This document shows positions 7,416 through 17,400 of a stretch of 64,000 nt of DNA, piece after piece (the first letter of the stretch is position 1; each line of letters opens with the position of its first letter). The notes under the pieces were generated by a model that made no database searches, was not told where the DNA came from, and saw nothing but the letters and a program-made list of their open reading frames with translations. Position numbers and translations under genes: made by a program. The stretch covers positions 62,001-126,000 of the forward strand of contig JBPRGH010000085.1 of NCBI GenBank assembly GCA_051418055.1, read 5' to 3'. Source of the stretch: JBPRGH01 sp051418055. Its GTDB lineage: Bacteria; Bacteroidota; Bacteroidia; Cytophagales; Cyclobacteriaceae.

Positions 7416-9374
7416 ATGCCATCACCACTTAATGTAACCCAAAAACTTATAAAATCTCATCTGCTGGAAGGCGAAATGATTCCCGGCAGTGAGATTGGAA
7501 TAAAAATAGATCATGTACTTCAACAGGATGCTACCGGTACGCTGGTGATGCTTGAGCTGGAAGCTTTGGAACTTGACAAAAGCAAAGCTGAAGTAGCCGT
7601 TCAATATGTCGATCATAATATTCTTCAGACAGATCATAAAAATGCGGATGACCATCTTTTTTTGGAAAGTGCTGCTAAGAAATTTGGTTATTGGTACAGC
7701 AGGCCCGGAAATGGTATAAGTCACGCTGTGCATTATGAACATTTTGGAAAGCCGGGAAAAAGCTTGCTTGGATCCGACAGTCATACCTGTGCCGGTGGTG
7801 GGCTTGGAATGCTGGCGATTGGTACCGGCGGCCTGGATGTGGCGATGGCATCGGCAGGTAAACCTTATTATGTAAAGATGCCTAAGGTGATGGGGATTGA
7901 GCTGAAAGGAAAGCTTCCGGATTGGGTAAGTGCCAAGGACGTGGTTCTTGAGATGTTACGCCGATTTGATGTAAAAGGAGGGAGGAGTTACATTTTGGAG
8001 TATTTTGGCGAAGGCCTGAAATATTTAGATGCATGGGATCGTCATGTTATTGCAAATATGGGAACGGAACTAGGCGCTACTACCACAGTATTTCCATCAG
8101 ATGGCCTGACCAGGGAATTTCTGGAAAAGCAGGGCCGCGGCGAAGATTGGCAGGAATTATTGGCCGATGAAAAGGCGGAATATGATCATTATGAAGAAAT
8201 AATACTTAATGAACTGGTCCCATTAATTGCCAAACCAAGCAGTCCAGGCAATGTTGTTCCTGTTAGTGAGGTTGCCGGAAAAGATGTGCACCAGGTAGTA
8301 ATAGGTTCTTCGGCTAATCCGGGCTTACGCGATTTCTGGATAGTAAGTGAAATTGTAAAGGATAAGCAAACACCTACAGATCTTTCTTTTGATATTAATC
8401 CCAGTACCCGGTCTATTATGCTTAATCTAACGCAAAATGGCTGGCTGGCTCCATTTTTCAGTGCCGGAGGCAGATTACATCAAAGTGGATGCATGGGGTG
8501 CATTGGTATGGGTCAGGCACCGGCAAGTGGCAGGATCAGTCTCCGTACGATGCCAAGAAATTTTCCCGGAAGGTCAGGGACATTAGATGATCAGGTATAT
8601 CTCTGTAGCCCTGAAACTGCAGGTGCCAGTGCATTAACGGGAAAAATAACAGATCCACGTACATTAGAGGATAAATTTGATATGCTTTACCCAGAGTGGA
8701 AAGAACCTGAAGAGCTTGTAGTAAATAAGCAGCTGCTAATAGCTCCAACTGAGGATGGAGAGCAAACAGAGCTTGTTAAGGGCCCAAATATTAAATCAAT
8801 CCCGGATTTCGAACCGCTGCCTGAAGAATTTGAAGTCCCTGTAATGCTAAAAATGGATGACAATATTTCTACGGATGAAATTCTAAAGGCAGGTACTGAA
8901 GTATTGCCCCTGAGAAGTAATATTCCGGAGATCAGCAAATATTCTTATATAGATATAGATAATACTTTTCATAAACGTGCTAAAAAGGCACAGAAGGAAT
9001 ATGGTGGGCATTTAGTTGTAGGAGGAGAAAATTATGCACAGGGTTCCAGCAGAGAACATGCAGCTCTGGCGCCACGATATCTTGGACAAAGAGCAGTTAT
9101 TGCAAAAAGTTATGCCAGGATAGGCTGGCAGAATCTCATAAATTTTGGTATTATTCCATTTAAATTTGAAAATCCAGAAGACTACTATAAGCTTGAGAAA
9201 GATGATATAATCAAGTTTGAAGGAATAAGAAGTAGCATAGAAAATGATATGCCGGTCACAGCAACAGTGAAGGGAAAAGATAAAAAAATCAAATTATTTG
9301 TGGAAATTAGTGACCGTCAACGAGATATGCTGCTGGAGGGAGGAGTAATTAATGTACTTAAAAAAGAAATATAG
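7416..9374 (+). CDS. aconitate hydratase-family protein (short Aquifex type)
   Basis: At 652 residues this is the short aconitase type, with the catalytic domains first and a swivel domain (about 480-640) containing QGSSREHAALAPRYLG. The active-site motif SDSHTCAGGGLG (residues 120-131) and the Cys pair in SGCMGCIGMGQ are present. The third usual cluster ligand, the Cys of GSCTNS, reads IGSSANPG here, so only two of the three canonical Cys ligands are seen; Cys125 in HTC is a possible replacement. It should isomerise citrate/isocitrate or a related hydroxy-acid if a cluster is bound. The next gene starts 2 bp after the stop. Confidence 0.85.
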   Translation: MPSPLNVTQKLIKSHLLEGEMIPGSEIGIKIDHVLQQDATGTLVMLELEALELDKSKAEVAVQYVDHNILQTDHKNADDHLFLESAAKKFGYWYSRPGNGISHAVHYEHFGKPGKSLLGSDSHTCAGGGLGMLAIGTGGLDVAMASAGKPYYVKMPKVMGIELKGKLPDWVSAKDVVLEMLRRFDVKGGRSYILEYFGEGLKYLDAWDRHVIANMGTELGATTTVFPSDGLTREFLEKQGRGEDWQELLADEKAEYDHYEEIILNELVPLIAKPSSPGNVVPVSEVAGKDVHQVVIGSSANPGLRDFWIVSEIVKDKQTPTDLSFDINPSTRSIMLNLTQNGWLAPFFSAGGRLHQSGCMGCIGMGQAPASGRISLRTMPRNFPGRSGTLDDQVYLCSPETAGASALTGKITDPRTLEDKFDMLYPEWKEPEELVVNKQLLIAPTEDGEQTELVKGPNIKSIPDFEPLPEEFEVPVMLKMDDNISTDEILKAGTEVLPLRSNIPEISKYSYIDIDNTFHKRAKKAQKEYGGHLVVGGENYAQGSSREHAALAPRYLGQRAVIAKSYARIGWQNLINFGIIPFKFENPEDYYKLEKDDIIKFEGIRSSIENDMPVTATVKGKDKKIKLFVEISDRQRDMLLEGGVINVLKKEI

Positions 9375-9376
9375 TT

Positions 9377-9862
9377 GTGTTTGAGAAATTAGAAAAAACA
9401 AAATATCCACCTAAAGACAAACCTATGATGGTTTGGGATGGTGATTGCGGATTTTGCAAATACTGGATCATCAGATGGCAAAAAGTTACTGGTCCCCGTA
9501 TCGAATATGTGCCTTATCAGCAGGTACATAAGCTCTATAAAGATATTGATGTTAAGCATTTTAAACTAGCGGTGAGGCTGATTGAGCCTAATGGAAAAAT
9601 ATACAATGGCCCTGAGGCAGCTTACAGAGCTTATCAATATGGCGGGGAAAAGGAATATTTGCTCCCTATGTATAGAAAATTTGAATGGTTCAGAACATTA
9701 AGTGATCGCGGCTATGACTGGATAGCCAATAACAGAAGCTTAATGATGAAGATCACTCAAAAAGCTCTTGGAAAGGATCCTCATAATCCAAAGCATTACT
9801 GGATACTGTATTTAATAGGTTTTATGATTGTCTTAAGGCTTTTTAGAAAGTCCGGAAGGTAG
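9377..9862 (+). CDS. DCC-family thiol-disulfide oxidoreductase-like protein (DUF393)
   Basis: A 161-residue protein with the DUF393 hallmark WDGDCGFCKYW near residues 19-29. The DxDCxxC pattern defines the DCC family, which is predicted to have a thioredoxin-like fold. A hydrophobic stretch (YLIGFMIVLRLF) near the C terminus suggests membrane attachment. The start is a GTG 2 bp after the aconitase-family stop, so the two are translationally coupled, and a strong terminator follows the gene. Electron-transfer or redox function is family-based inference; no substrate is known. Confidence 0.83.
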   Translation: MFEKLEKTKYPPKDKPMMVWDGDCGFCKYWIIRWQKVTGPRIEYVPYQQVHKLYKDIDVKHFKLAVRLIEPNGKIYNGPEAAYRAYQYGGEKEYLLPMYRKFEWFRTLSDRGYDWIANNRSLMMKITQKALGKDPHNPKHYWILYLIGFMIVLRLFRKSGR

Positions 9863-9877
9863 AATAAATTAGCAAAT

Positions 9878-9906
9878 AAAAAAAGCCGGAAGAACCGGCT
9901 TTTTTT
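9878..9906. terminator. bidirectional rho-independent terminator
   Basis: An inverted repeat with arms AAAAAAAGCCGG / CCGGCTTTTTTT around a 5-base loop. It lies between the convergent DUF393 and tonB-like genes and has T-runs in both directions, so it can end both transcripts. Confidence 0.88.
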
Positions 9907-9927
9907 ATTTATTTTCAGTTTCGATTA

Positions 9928-10602
9928 TTATCCCAACTGGAATTTAATAGGCAGAATAATACGCTGTCTTACTGGTTTTCCTCTCTGTTTTGGAGGATTC
10001 CAGTTTGGCTGTGCTTTAATTACTCGTACAGCTTCTTCGTCACATCCGGCACCAATTCCGCGAACTGCCTGTACATCTGTAATAGAACCATCTTTTTCTA
10101 CTACAAACTGCACATAAACTGTTCCTTCAATACCCATTCTCCTTGCCTGAGCCGGGTAACGCATATTATTACCAACATATTCGTAAAATGCTTCATATCC
10201 ACCTTTAGGAGTTGCCGGATCTTCCACGATCTGGAAAATCTCATCCGCAACTTCTTCTTCAGGAGCCTCTTCGATAATAACTTCTTCAATTACTGTTTCT
10301 TCAGTAATATCTACGTCCATATCTACTTCAATCTCCTCTTCGATCTCCTCTTCATCAGGAACCTCTACAATTTCAGGTTGCTGAATTTTTGGTGGTGGGG
10401 GAGGTGGTTGCTCCGTGGGTGGTATATCTGTTAGTTCTTCAAAGTCATCATTGATAGCGGAAAGCTCTACCAGATCACCTTCGTCATATTGCCGATATTC
10501 GAAAGCAGCCGTTACAATCAAAAGACTTGCCAGAAGTCCGATGTTGAAAAACAGCCCTTTTCGCTTATTTAAATCGGCTTTTTCTGTTTTCTTAGGTTCC
10601 AT
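9928..10602 (-). CDS. TonB-like energy transducer
   Basis: A 224-residue TonB-family protein. A single N-terminal anchor (GLLASLLIVTAAF, about 20-33) is followed by a Pro run (PPPPPP near 66) and an unusually Glu/Asp-rich periplasmic spacer. The C-terminal TonB domain (about 140-224) has YPAQARRMGIEGTVYVQFVV and ends PVRQRIILPIKFQLG. It should couple ExbBD proton-motive energy to outer-membrane TonB-dependent receptors; no exbBD lies in the window. The acidic spacer differs from the Lys/Pro-rich spacer of E. coli TonB but is common in Bacteroidota. Confidence 0.88.
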   Translation of the reverse strand: MEPKKTEKADLNKRKGLFFNIGLLASLLIVTAAFEYRQYDEGDLVELSAINDDFEELTDIPPTEQPPPPPPKIQQPEIVEVPDEEEIEEEIEVDMDVDITEETVIEEVIIEEAPEEEVADEIFQIVEDPATPKGGYEAFYEYVGNNMRYPAQARRMGIEGTVYVQFVVEKDGSITDVQAVRGIGAGCDEEAVRVIKAQPNWNPPKQRGKPVRQRIILPIKFQLG

Positions 10603-10630
10603 TGCTAATATTTTAAAAGCGAAATATTTT

Positions 10631-10638
10631 CAAAAATA
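10631..10638 (-). promoter_or_regulatory. candidate -7 box for the tonB-like gene
   Basis: On the minus strand this reads TATTTTTG, matching the Bacteroidota -7 consensus TAnnTTTG, 29 bp upstream of the start. I saw no good -33 TTTG at the usual spacing, so this is weak. Confidence 0.3.
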
Positions 10639-10648
10639 CAAAATAAAT

Positions 10649-10945
10649 TTAATCTCGTTTACCAATAAAGGGAAAAATTACTAATGATGCAATACATCCC
10701 AGAGTATTGGCCGTCAGATCCAAAATGTCAACGCCTCTTCCGGGTACTAAAGCTTGTAAAAATTCCAAAGAGGCACCATACCCTAAAGATATAACTGCAG
10801 TTATTAATAAATAGTTTTTTATCTCCGGCATTTCATAAAAACCTTTTAGCAATAAAAAGGTAAAAATGGCATAGGCCATGAAATGTACCAGCTTATCCCA
10901 TAAATTACTTCCTACATCCGGAACATGAACTCCTGGCAATAACAT
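10649..10945 (-). CDS. VanZ-like family membrane protein
   Basis: A 98-residue product from the ATG, with the VanZ pattern: LPGVHVPDVG, then WDKLVHFMAYAIFTFLLL, then GYGASLEFLQALVPGRGVDILDLTANTLG, and a last helix. The first helix expected for the family is missing from this start, but the frame stays open upstream to 11023 and encodes a hydrophobic stretch (ILAILWALALIAV) ending at the ATG. There is no ATG, GTG or TTG in that extension, so the true start may be a rare codon (ATT, CTG or ATA) overlapping the gcvH stop. VanZ-like proteins are integral membrane proteins of mostly unknown role. Confidence 0.78.
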   Translation of the reverse strand: MLLPGVHVPDVGSNLWDKLVHFMAYAIFTFLLLKGFYEMPEIKNYLLITAVISLGYGASLEFLQALVPGRGVDILDLTANTLGCIASLVIFPFIGKRD

Positions 10946-11004
10946 AACGGCTATTAGTGCAAGCGCCCATAGAATTGCAAGAATTATATATTTATTAAGC
11001 GTTA

Positions 11005-11385
11005 TCAGGCTCCGGTCAATTCTTTATAGGCCTCACTATCCAATAAATTATCTACCTCAGAAGGATTATTAAGCTCAATTTTAATCATCCATCCGTCACC
11101 ATAAGGATCTGAATTTACTATCTCAGGATTTGCTTCAAGTTCAGGGTTTACTTCAACTACTGTACCACTCAATGGCATAAAAAGATCAGAAACTGTTTTT
11201 ACTGCTTCTACAGTGCCAAAAATTTCACCCTGATTAATTTCATCACCTTCAGTTTCAATTTCTACATACACAATATCTCCCAACTCGCTCTGAGCGAAAT
11301 CAGTGACACCAACAGTGGCAGTATTACCCTCTATCTTTACCCACTCATGGTCATTTGTGTACTTTAAATTATCCGGCGTATTCAT
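11005..11385 (-). CDS. gcvH: glycine cleavage system H protein
   Basis: This 126-residue lipoyl carrier shuttles the methylamine group between the P, T and L proteins of the glycine cleavage system. The lipoylated Lys63 lies in GTVEAVKTVSDL, the H-protein version of the lipoyl motif, and the N terminus YTNDHEWVKIEG and the C-terminal GWMIKIEL are typical. Length is normal. It lies 61 bp downstream of sprA on the same strand, and the VanZ-like reading frame overlaps its stop. gcvP and gcvT are not in the window. Confidence 0.96.
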   Translation of the reverse strand: MNTPDNLKYTNDHEWVKIEGNTATVGVTDFAQSELGDIVYVEIETEGDEINQGEIFGTVEAVKTVSDLFMPLSGTVVEVNPELEANPEIVNSDPYGDGWMIKIELNNPSEVDNLLDSEAYKELTGA

Positions 11386-11446
11386 AATTTTTTCTTTAAA
11401 TTTAAATTGAGCTCAAAAATACATTCTTTTTATTTATGTGGAAATT

Positions 11447-14400
11447 TTATTGAGCTAAACTAAAGCGAAGTTGTATACCAGCCTGAGTGGTAGATCTTTT
11501 ATAAGAGGTACTTACTACCGGCTCATTGACATTACGTTCAAAGTAGAAATTGAGGTTGATCTTATCATTAACCACATAATTAATATTTGGACGCAGCTGG
11601 AAATTATAATTACCATTAGTTGGTTTATCATCCTCATTAATCTTCCTCTGTATGGTTTTGGTATTTCGAATTGTAAAACTCATTCGGAAAGTGAGGTCAT
11701 TTTTAAGTGTGATCACACGCCCCTGATTTTTGAAGGGAAGTTTAAATCCTTTTTTCGTATAGTTCACTTCAAGGCTTATATCTTCACTCGAAACTTCCGT
11801 CACCTGTGAGTTGGATATGTTCAAACCTACATCTCGCTGTGTTCCATAATCAATCTTTATACCCAAACGGTCTTTTGTACGTATGTCTATACCTATTAAA
11901 GGGGCAAACTGCTCGGTAAGAACGACCTGATTTACGATAAAAATTGGAACTATTCGATTTTGCTCAGGGTCAAGGACAAAAGGATAATAGGTATTATTAT
12001 AATTTTCTAATTCCGTATCCAGGCCAATAAATTTTTGATACTGTAGTGATGAGGTGTAATTACCTACCGTGTATGTCGATTTATAGCTATGACTGAGTGT
12101 AATAGATTGTACTTTATCTTTAAATATCCCAATCTTCGATAAGCCGTTGTAATCAATTCGCCAGTTAGGGAGAGGTATTTTAGGAAAAGGGCTTAGGGAA
12201 GTGTTATTCACATCCCGTCCTGAATAAGCTGCAACAAATGCTGGAATTAATACATCCTGAGCGGTATCGTAAGTGCCTATAAATCCATTGGCTTCCGAAA
12301 GCCTGTTCCTGATAATGGAAATATTTCGTTCAAAATCTTCGAAAATAGGTGAATTATTATCAGGATTACCTTTAAAGGCAGTTCCAATCATAATATAAGA
12401 TACAGTGAAAGAACCACCTCTATTAGGGTTTTCACTTATAAATCCCGAGGTGTTAGAGGCGCTAACAGAATCTGCTTCATAACGGAATATCTCCCGGTAT
12501 CCTGATACGGTAGATTTCTTTGCATCCAGCTGAAGTTTAAAATCTTCAAAAGGTTCAATATTTGCCCTTAAGGTTAAGTCTTCTGTACGATCTTGTGAAA
12601 AAGGTGTAGTAAGGTTTTCATTTTGAATAAGCCAAAGGTCATCAGGGTTAGTAGCACTATTTTTAATTCCCGGATCCTGCGAGCCCAGAAGGAATGGTAT
12701 TCCCGGGGCCATAAAACCACTGTCAAGACCTAAGATGTAAGGGTTACGACTAAAACCAGGCAGAATAGTTGCTTCCCTGATAGAATAATTAGCATTAATC
12801 GAGCGTACCATCATAAGGAAACGAAAGAAAGTTTTTACTGAAGAGCTCGTTTCTTTTGGCTCCTCCTCATCTACTTTTTGGGCAGTTGGCCTCGATCGGG
12901 TTGAACGCGTGTTCCTTTGAGGGCGGTTTATGGTTTGAAGGAACTTTGATTTATTATAAAGCTTAACCAAATCTATTTTTCCGCTGATAGTCTGGCTTCT
13001 TGAATTTTGAATAGTGTTTCCAAAATCTAAACTGTCAGGTTGATTGTTTACACCTGCCGGACCTGCATTCCAGCGATAGGATGCCTGATACCGGAGATCA
13101 GCACTTATCCAGTCTGTGACAGGTAATTTATCAAATGGCAAGCGATAATTTGCAGCAATATTTTGAACGAAATCCTTTGTCCTGCCAAGATGCTTAAGGT
13201 TGGTCCAGATGGAATCCTGCGCTTCTTCGTTAATTGCACCTTCAGGCTCATCTACAATAGCCATTGCAGATGCATCATAATCTAATGATAGGCTTCTTGT
13301 AAGGTTCCAGCGCAAGGCATACAAGCGGTTAAAGTTGAAGAATTTTTCGTATACCGGTTCACTGCTGGTATTTCCAATATTACGATAGGTTGTCCTTTGA
13401 AACTGACGATTGAGATCACCCCTGATTGATATGCTTGAAGGGCTTAGATTAAGGTTAAAATCTTTTATCAGCTTCAGGTAAGGGGACTTTAAAGATTCCC
13501 ATTTGCTGAAAGGTTGCCAGGGTTCAGATTGTGGACTATAATTATAAGCCACGCTTCCGGTTATATTTTGCCGATAAACACCAGCGAGATTAAAATTACT
13601 CCTGCGCATATCATTATACGAATAGGAAAATGCAAGATTTGAAATATCATAAAAATGATCTTTAGCATCAGGATTTGTTTTTACCTTTTTAACATTTATA
13701 AAATTTATACTTCGCCGCGTGGATTCGTCAATGACAACCTGCCTGTACGTATCTCTATCCTCCTGCTCTTCTAAAGACTGCAAGGTTGCGTCAAGTTCTA
13801 TATCCGGATTGGCAGGGTCAAAGCGGGGCTCTTCAATATTTTTTTCATAGCTGACGAACATAGGGATCTGAAGGCCAGCTTCTTCAGGTAAAAGTTTATC
13901 AACAGCCACATTGGCGGCTATATCATATGATGATCTGACACTTCTATCTCTTTGAGAAATCCTTTCCTGGATACCACCAAAACCAAAAGTACTATGTCTG
14001 GCACTTGCCGTAATAGTGGCGAAATCGGCTAGTTTAGCATTAAGTGTGGCATTAGCTGCCCAGCCGGCAGTTTTATCAAAGTCTGTTACCCTCAACTCAT
14101 TAGTCCATACACAGGCGGAGAGGCTTCTTCCATCTACAGAGCGTGTATTACGGACACCTAAGGTTATCCATGTAACTTCACTTATATTAGGATTTCCTTT
14201 CAAACGCAATCTGTGCCTCCCTACTATTTCCGGCCCATTTAAGGGATAGATCTGGCTTTTCCTGATATTTAGCCTGTCCCTTTCAGATTTTAGGGCGAAT
14301 AACTCCTGAAAAGCCAGATCAATTTCATTTTCTTGCGGCCATACTGCTTCAGGAGAGGATAATTGAGGGTCAGAGATCTTCAAAGGAATTTCAATCTCAT

Positions 14401-17400
14401 AGTAATTTGAATCTACATCGCTACCTAAACGCAGGAAGGCTGTAAGTTCATCATCCTCAGCATCAAGGCTGTTTGCATGAACGAACATTTTAATCCTGCC
14501 AAAATTGATCATATCCAGAGAAGGATTAAAATTGCGGAATACTGCCCTGGCATCACCATCTTCAAGCTCATCTACACATAGCTGGAGAGACTGTTCATTT
14601 AGCTGGCGTTCATTAACAGACGTATTATCCCTGTCCCTAACAAAACCAGGAGGAAGTACATAAGGTGACTGTGTAACGCCATCTCCCTGACCATTTTTTT
14701 CAACACTAACCACTGAAACAGTAAAATTTTGAAAATTGTCAGGCTCAGGAAGCTCAATAACACCACTTTGCTCCAATGGCTTTTCATATCTTCTCCATTT
14801 ACTGGACACAAATCGGAAATTTGCGAAACGTAATACCACCGGTTCAGCAAAATCAGTTAAGTAGGTCCTGACATATCTGATGGATTTAAAGCCGTTTATA
14901 TTTCCAAATTTTTTACCATCACGTACCGGGATCCTGACAAGGTACCATGTTACCTCATCACCGTGTATATCTGACTGCGTCATCTTATCTACAATATATT
15001 CCTGGCCTACTTTTACAGTAGATGGGCGCAGGTTTAAAGAATATTCATAATACTCTTCCACTTCATTCAGCGTATTATCCTCATTGATATCTTCATTATC
15101 TGGCCGTGTTGTTGAAGATCTGGCAAAATTGCCATCTGTGGATATTGGTGAGTTGCCGTCTAACCCATTAAAGTTTTTATAACGCCGTAATATTCCTGCA
15201 TTTTCATTATCCAGCTCTCCGCCAAGGAAGTACTGGAAGTTATCAGCAGCAGGGTCATCTAAATTATTAAGGGCCGGAAATAACGACTTTTCTATTTCAT
15301 CAGGGGCACCATCCAATCCTACATCCTGGTTGGCACGGGCACTGGCGCTATTATCAAAGGCATCAACTAAAAACTGTTCCGTTGTGACATATCCCCAATC
15401 GTTTTTTACTACATTTTCTCCTTCAGCATAATTTCCATCCTCAGGCAACCCATTCTCAAAAGCATGACGGCCATCTTTCATTATGTCTTCTGAAATAGTG
15501 CCAAGGTTAAAGATCAGCTTACCACCGGTTTGGTTAGGTGTAGGATTATTTCTGCCATCATCAATTTCACCGTTTTCTGAATCTATAAAAGGATCCATCA
15601 GCCAAAATTCCAGATATTCAATGTTGGCTTCGTCAAAATCTACCTCATTAGTTATTGCATTTGTAATGCCACCCCAGTTTTTCCTGGCATCTAAACTTTC
15701 AAAATCTGGGTTAAAATTATAGATCCCTCTTTCTTCGGGATAATAGGCGATATCAAAGATCCTCTCATTGATATTCAGGATCTGACGGTCCTGGTTAGGA
15801 AAAATTTCCTGTGGGGATATTGGGCGGACATAATGATTTGTGATTTCATCAGGGATATTATCAGGTTTGTCTGCATTAGTGCTGGAATAGAAGATAGGAT
15901 CTATTTCGTACCAGGCGATCTTTGCTCTTCTGTAACCCTCTCCTGCCGGTGCAGGTGCAACAAAACGATCATCAGGGGTTTCCGGTGTCGCTGCAAAATA
16001 CCAGCTGAAAGGATTCATCAGGCTAAAAGGGGTAGCTGCTGCTTCAAAGTCATCGATATATGAAGTTCCTTCACCATCAACAATACTGGAAGTGCCGGGA
16101 ATAAGCTGTGCAAATTCACCACTGAAGCTGATTGTTGATTTTTCTTTTGTGGATAAGAAAGGTAAAAAGTCCAGGGCTTTGGTCAACACTCTTGAATCCT
16201 TCCGAATATTTAAATCAAACCCATACTTCGTATTTTTAGTAGGTTCATTGCCAAGGCTGTTCCGGGTGGAGAGCCTGCGTTCGCTGAGGTGGAGCAAAGT
16301 AGCACCTAAATTGATATCTTCATCTACCTGATAATCCAAACGGGTGCCGACAAGGGAGCGTGTATTGAAATTGAACATATCCGCTTTTTCATAAGTCACA
16401 GATATTGTTTTACCACTGCTTAAGATCCCCTGGTTCAGTATAGTTATTTTTCCAAAATTGTAATTTACCTGATAATCTCTTCCTTCCACCAATGGGACGC
16501 CACCGGCAAAAACTTTCACAGAACCCTCTGATATTGAAATAGCCGGCAGGTTTATTTCATTAGATGCCCCAGACTGAAAAGAACCTATAATAAAGTACTT
16601 ATCCTTTACAGCAACCTGCTGGGCATCAATCTGGGTCAGGTCATAGAGCTCATTATAGACATATTTACTTTCAAGGATATCTTCATTTGGGTCATTTTCA
16701 AAAACCTCGCGCAATGGATCTTCAAAGGGTTTTAATACCGGAAATATTATTAAACCAGTTTCAGGAATAATAGTGATCCCTGGTATAAAGTCAAAATTAC
16801 CATCTCTTTGCCGGTCTTCGTTTTGATTAAGCTGGTCAAGGCCCATCAGTTCTATTAACTGAAAATTTCGGGCCCTTACACCTTCCTGTAACTGGGGATT
16901 ATCGATCCCTGTATTATCATCGCGATAAATTACGCGTAACTGAAACCCTTCCTCGGAAACATTACTGGCGCTTAAGTTGTAAATATTCTTCATCATCAGC
17001 TCCCATGTAGGAAGTGCATCTCCCTGACGATCGACCGGGATCTTTCTTTGGCGGAGCAGCTTAAGGAAAATTGCTTTATCTTCATCAAATCCGGAATAGT
17101 CTTCAGAAAGCTCACCGACCTTATACTGCTGTCCACGATAAGTATATTCATATGCAATGGCCAGGGCCTCATCATTTTGTAGTTTTCGGAACAGTGAAAT
17201 GTAGCCAAGTTCCCTGTTAAGCACGTATTCGTTTTCTGATAATTTACGCGCGCCTGAAATTTTCTCAAAGTCAGTTCCATTCTCCAGGTTTAGAGGTTGA
17301 CCTCCATATGAAAGTGATTCCAGTGTGGTGATGATTTGATCCGCGTTACGGCTCTCAACACCTTTTACTGCCTCATAAAGGATATTGGCAGCATTTGCAT

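Noticed and set aside
7422..7784. 120-codon minus-strand frame opposite the aconitase gene
   Set aside because: It overlaps a strongly supported gene completely and has no family match.
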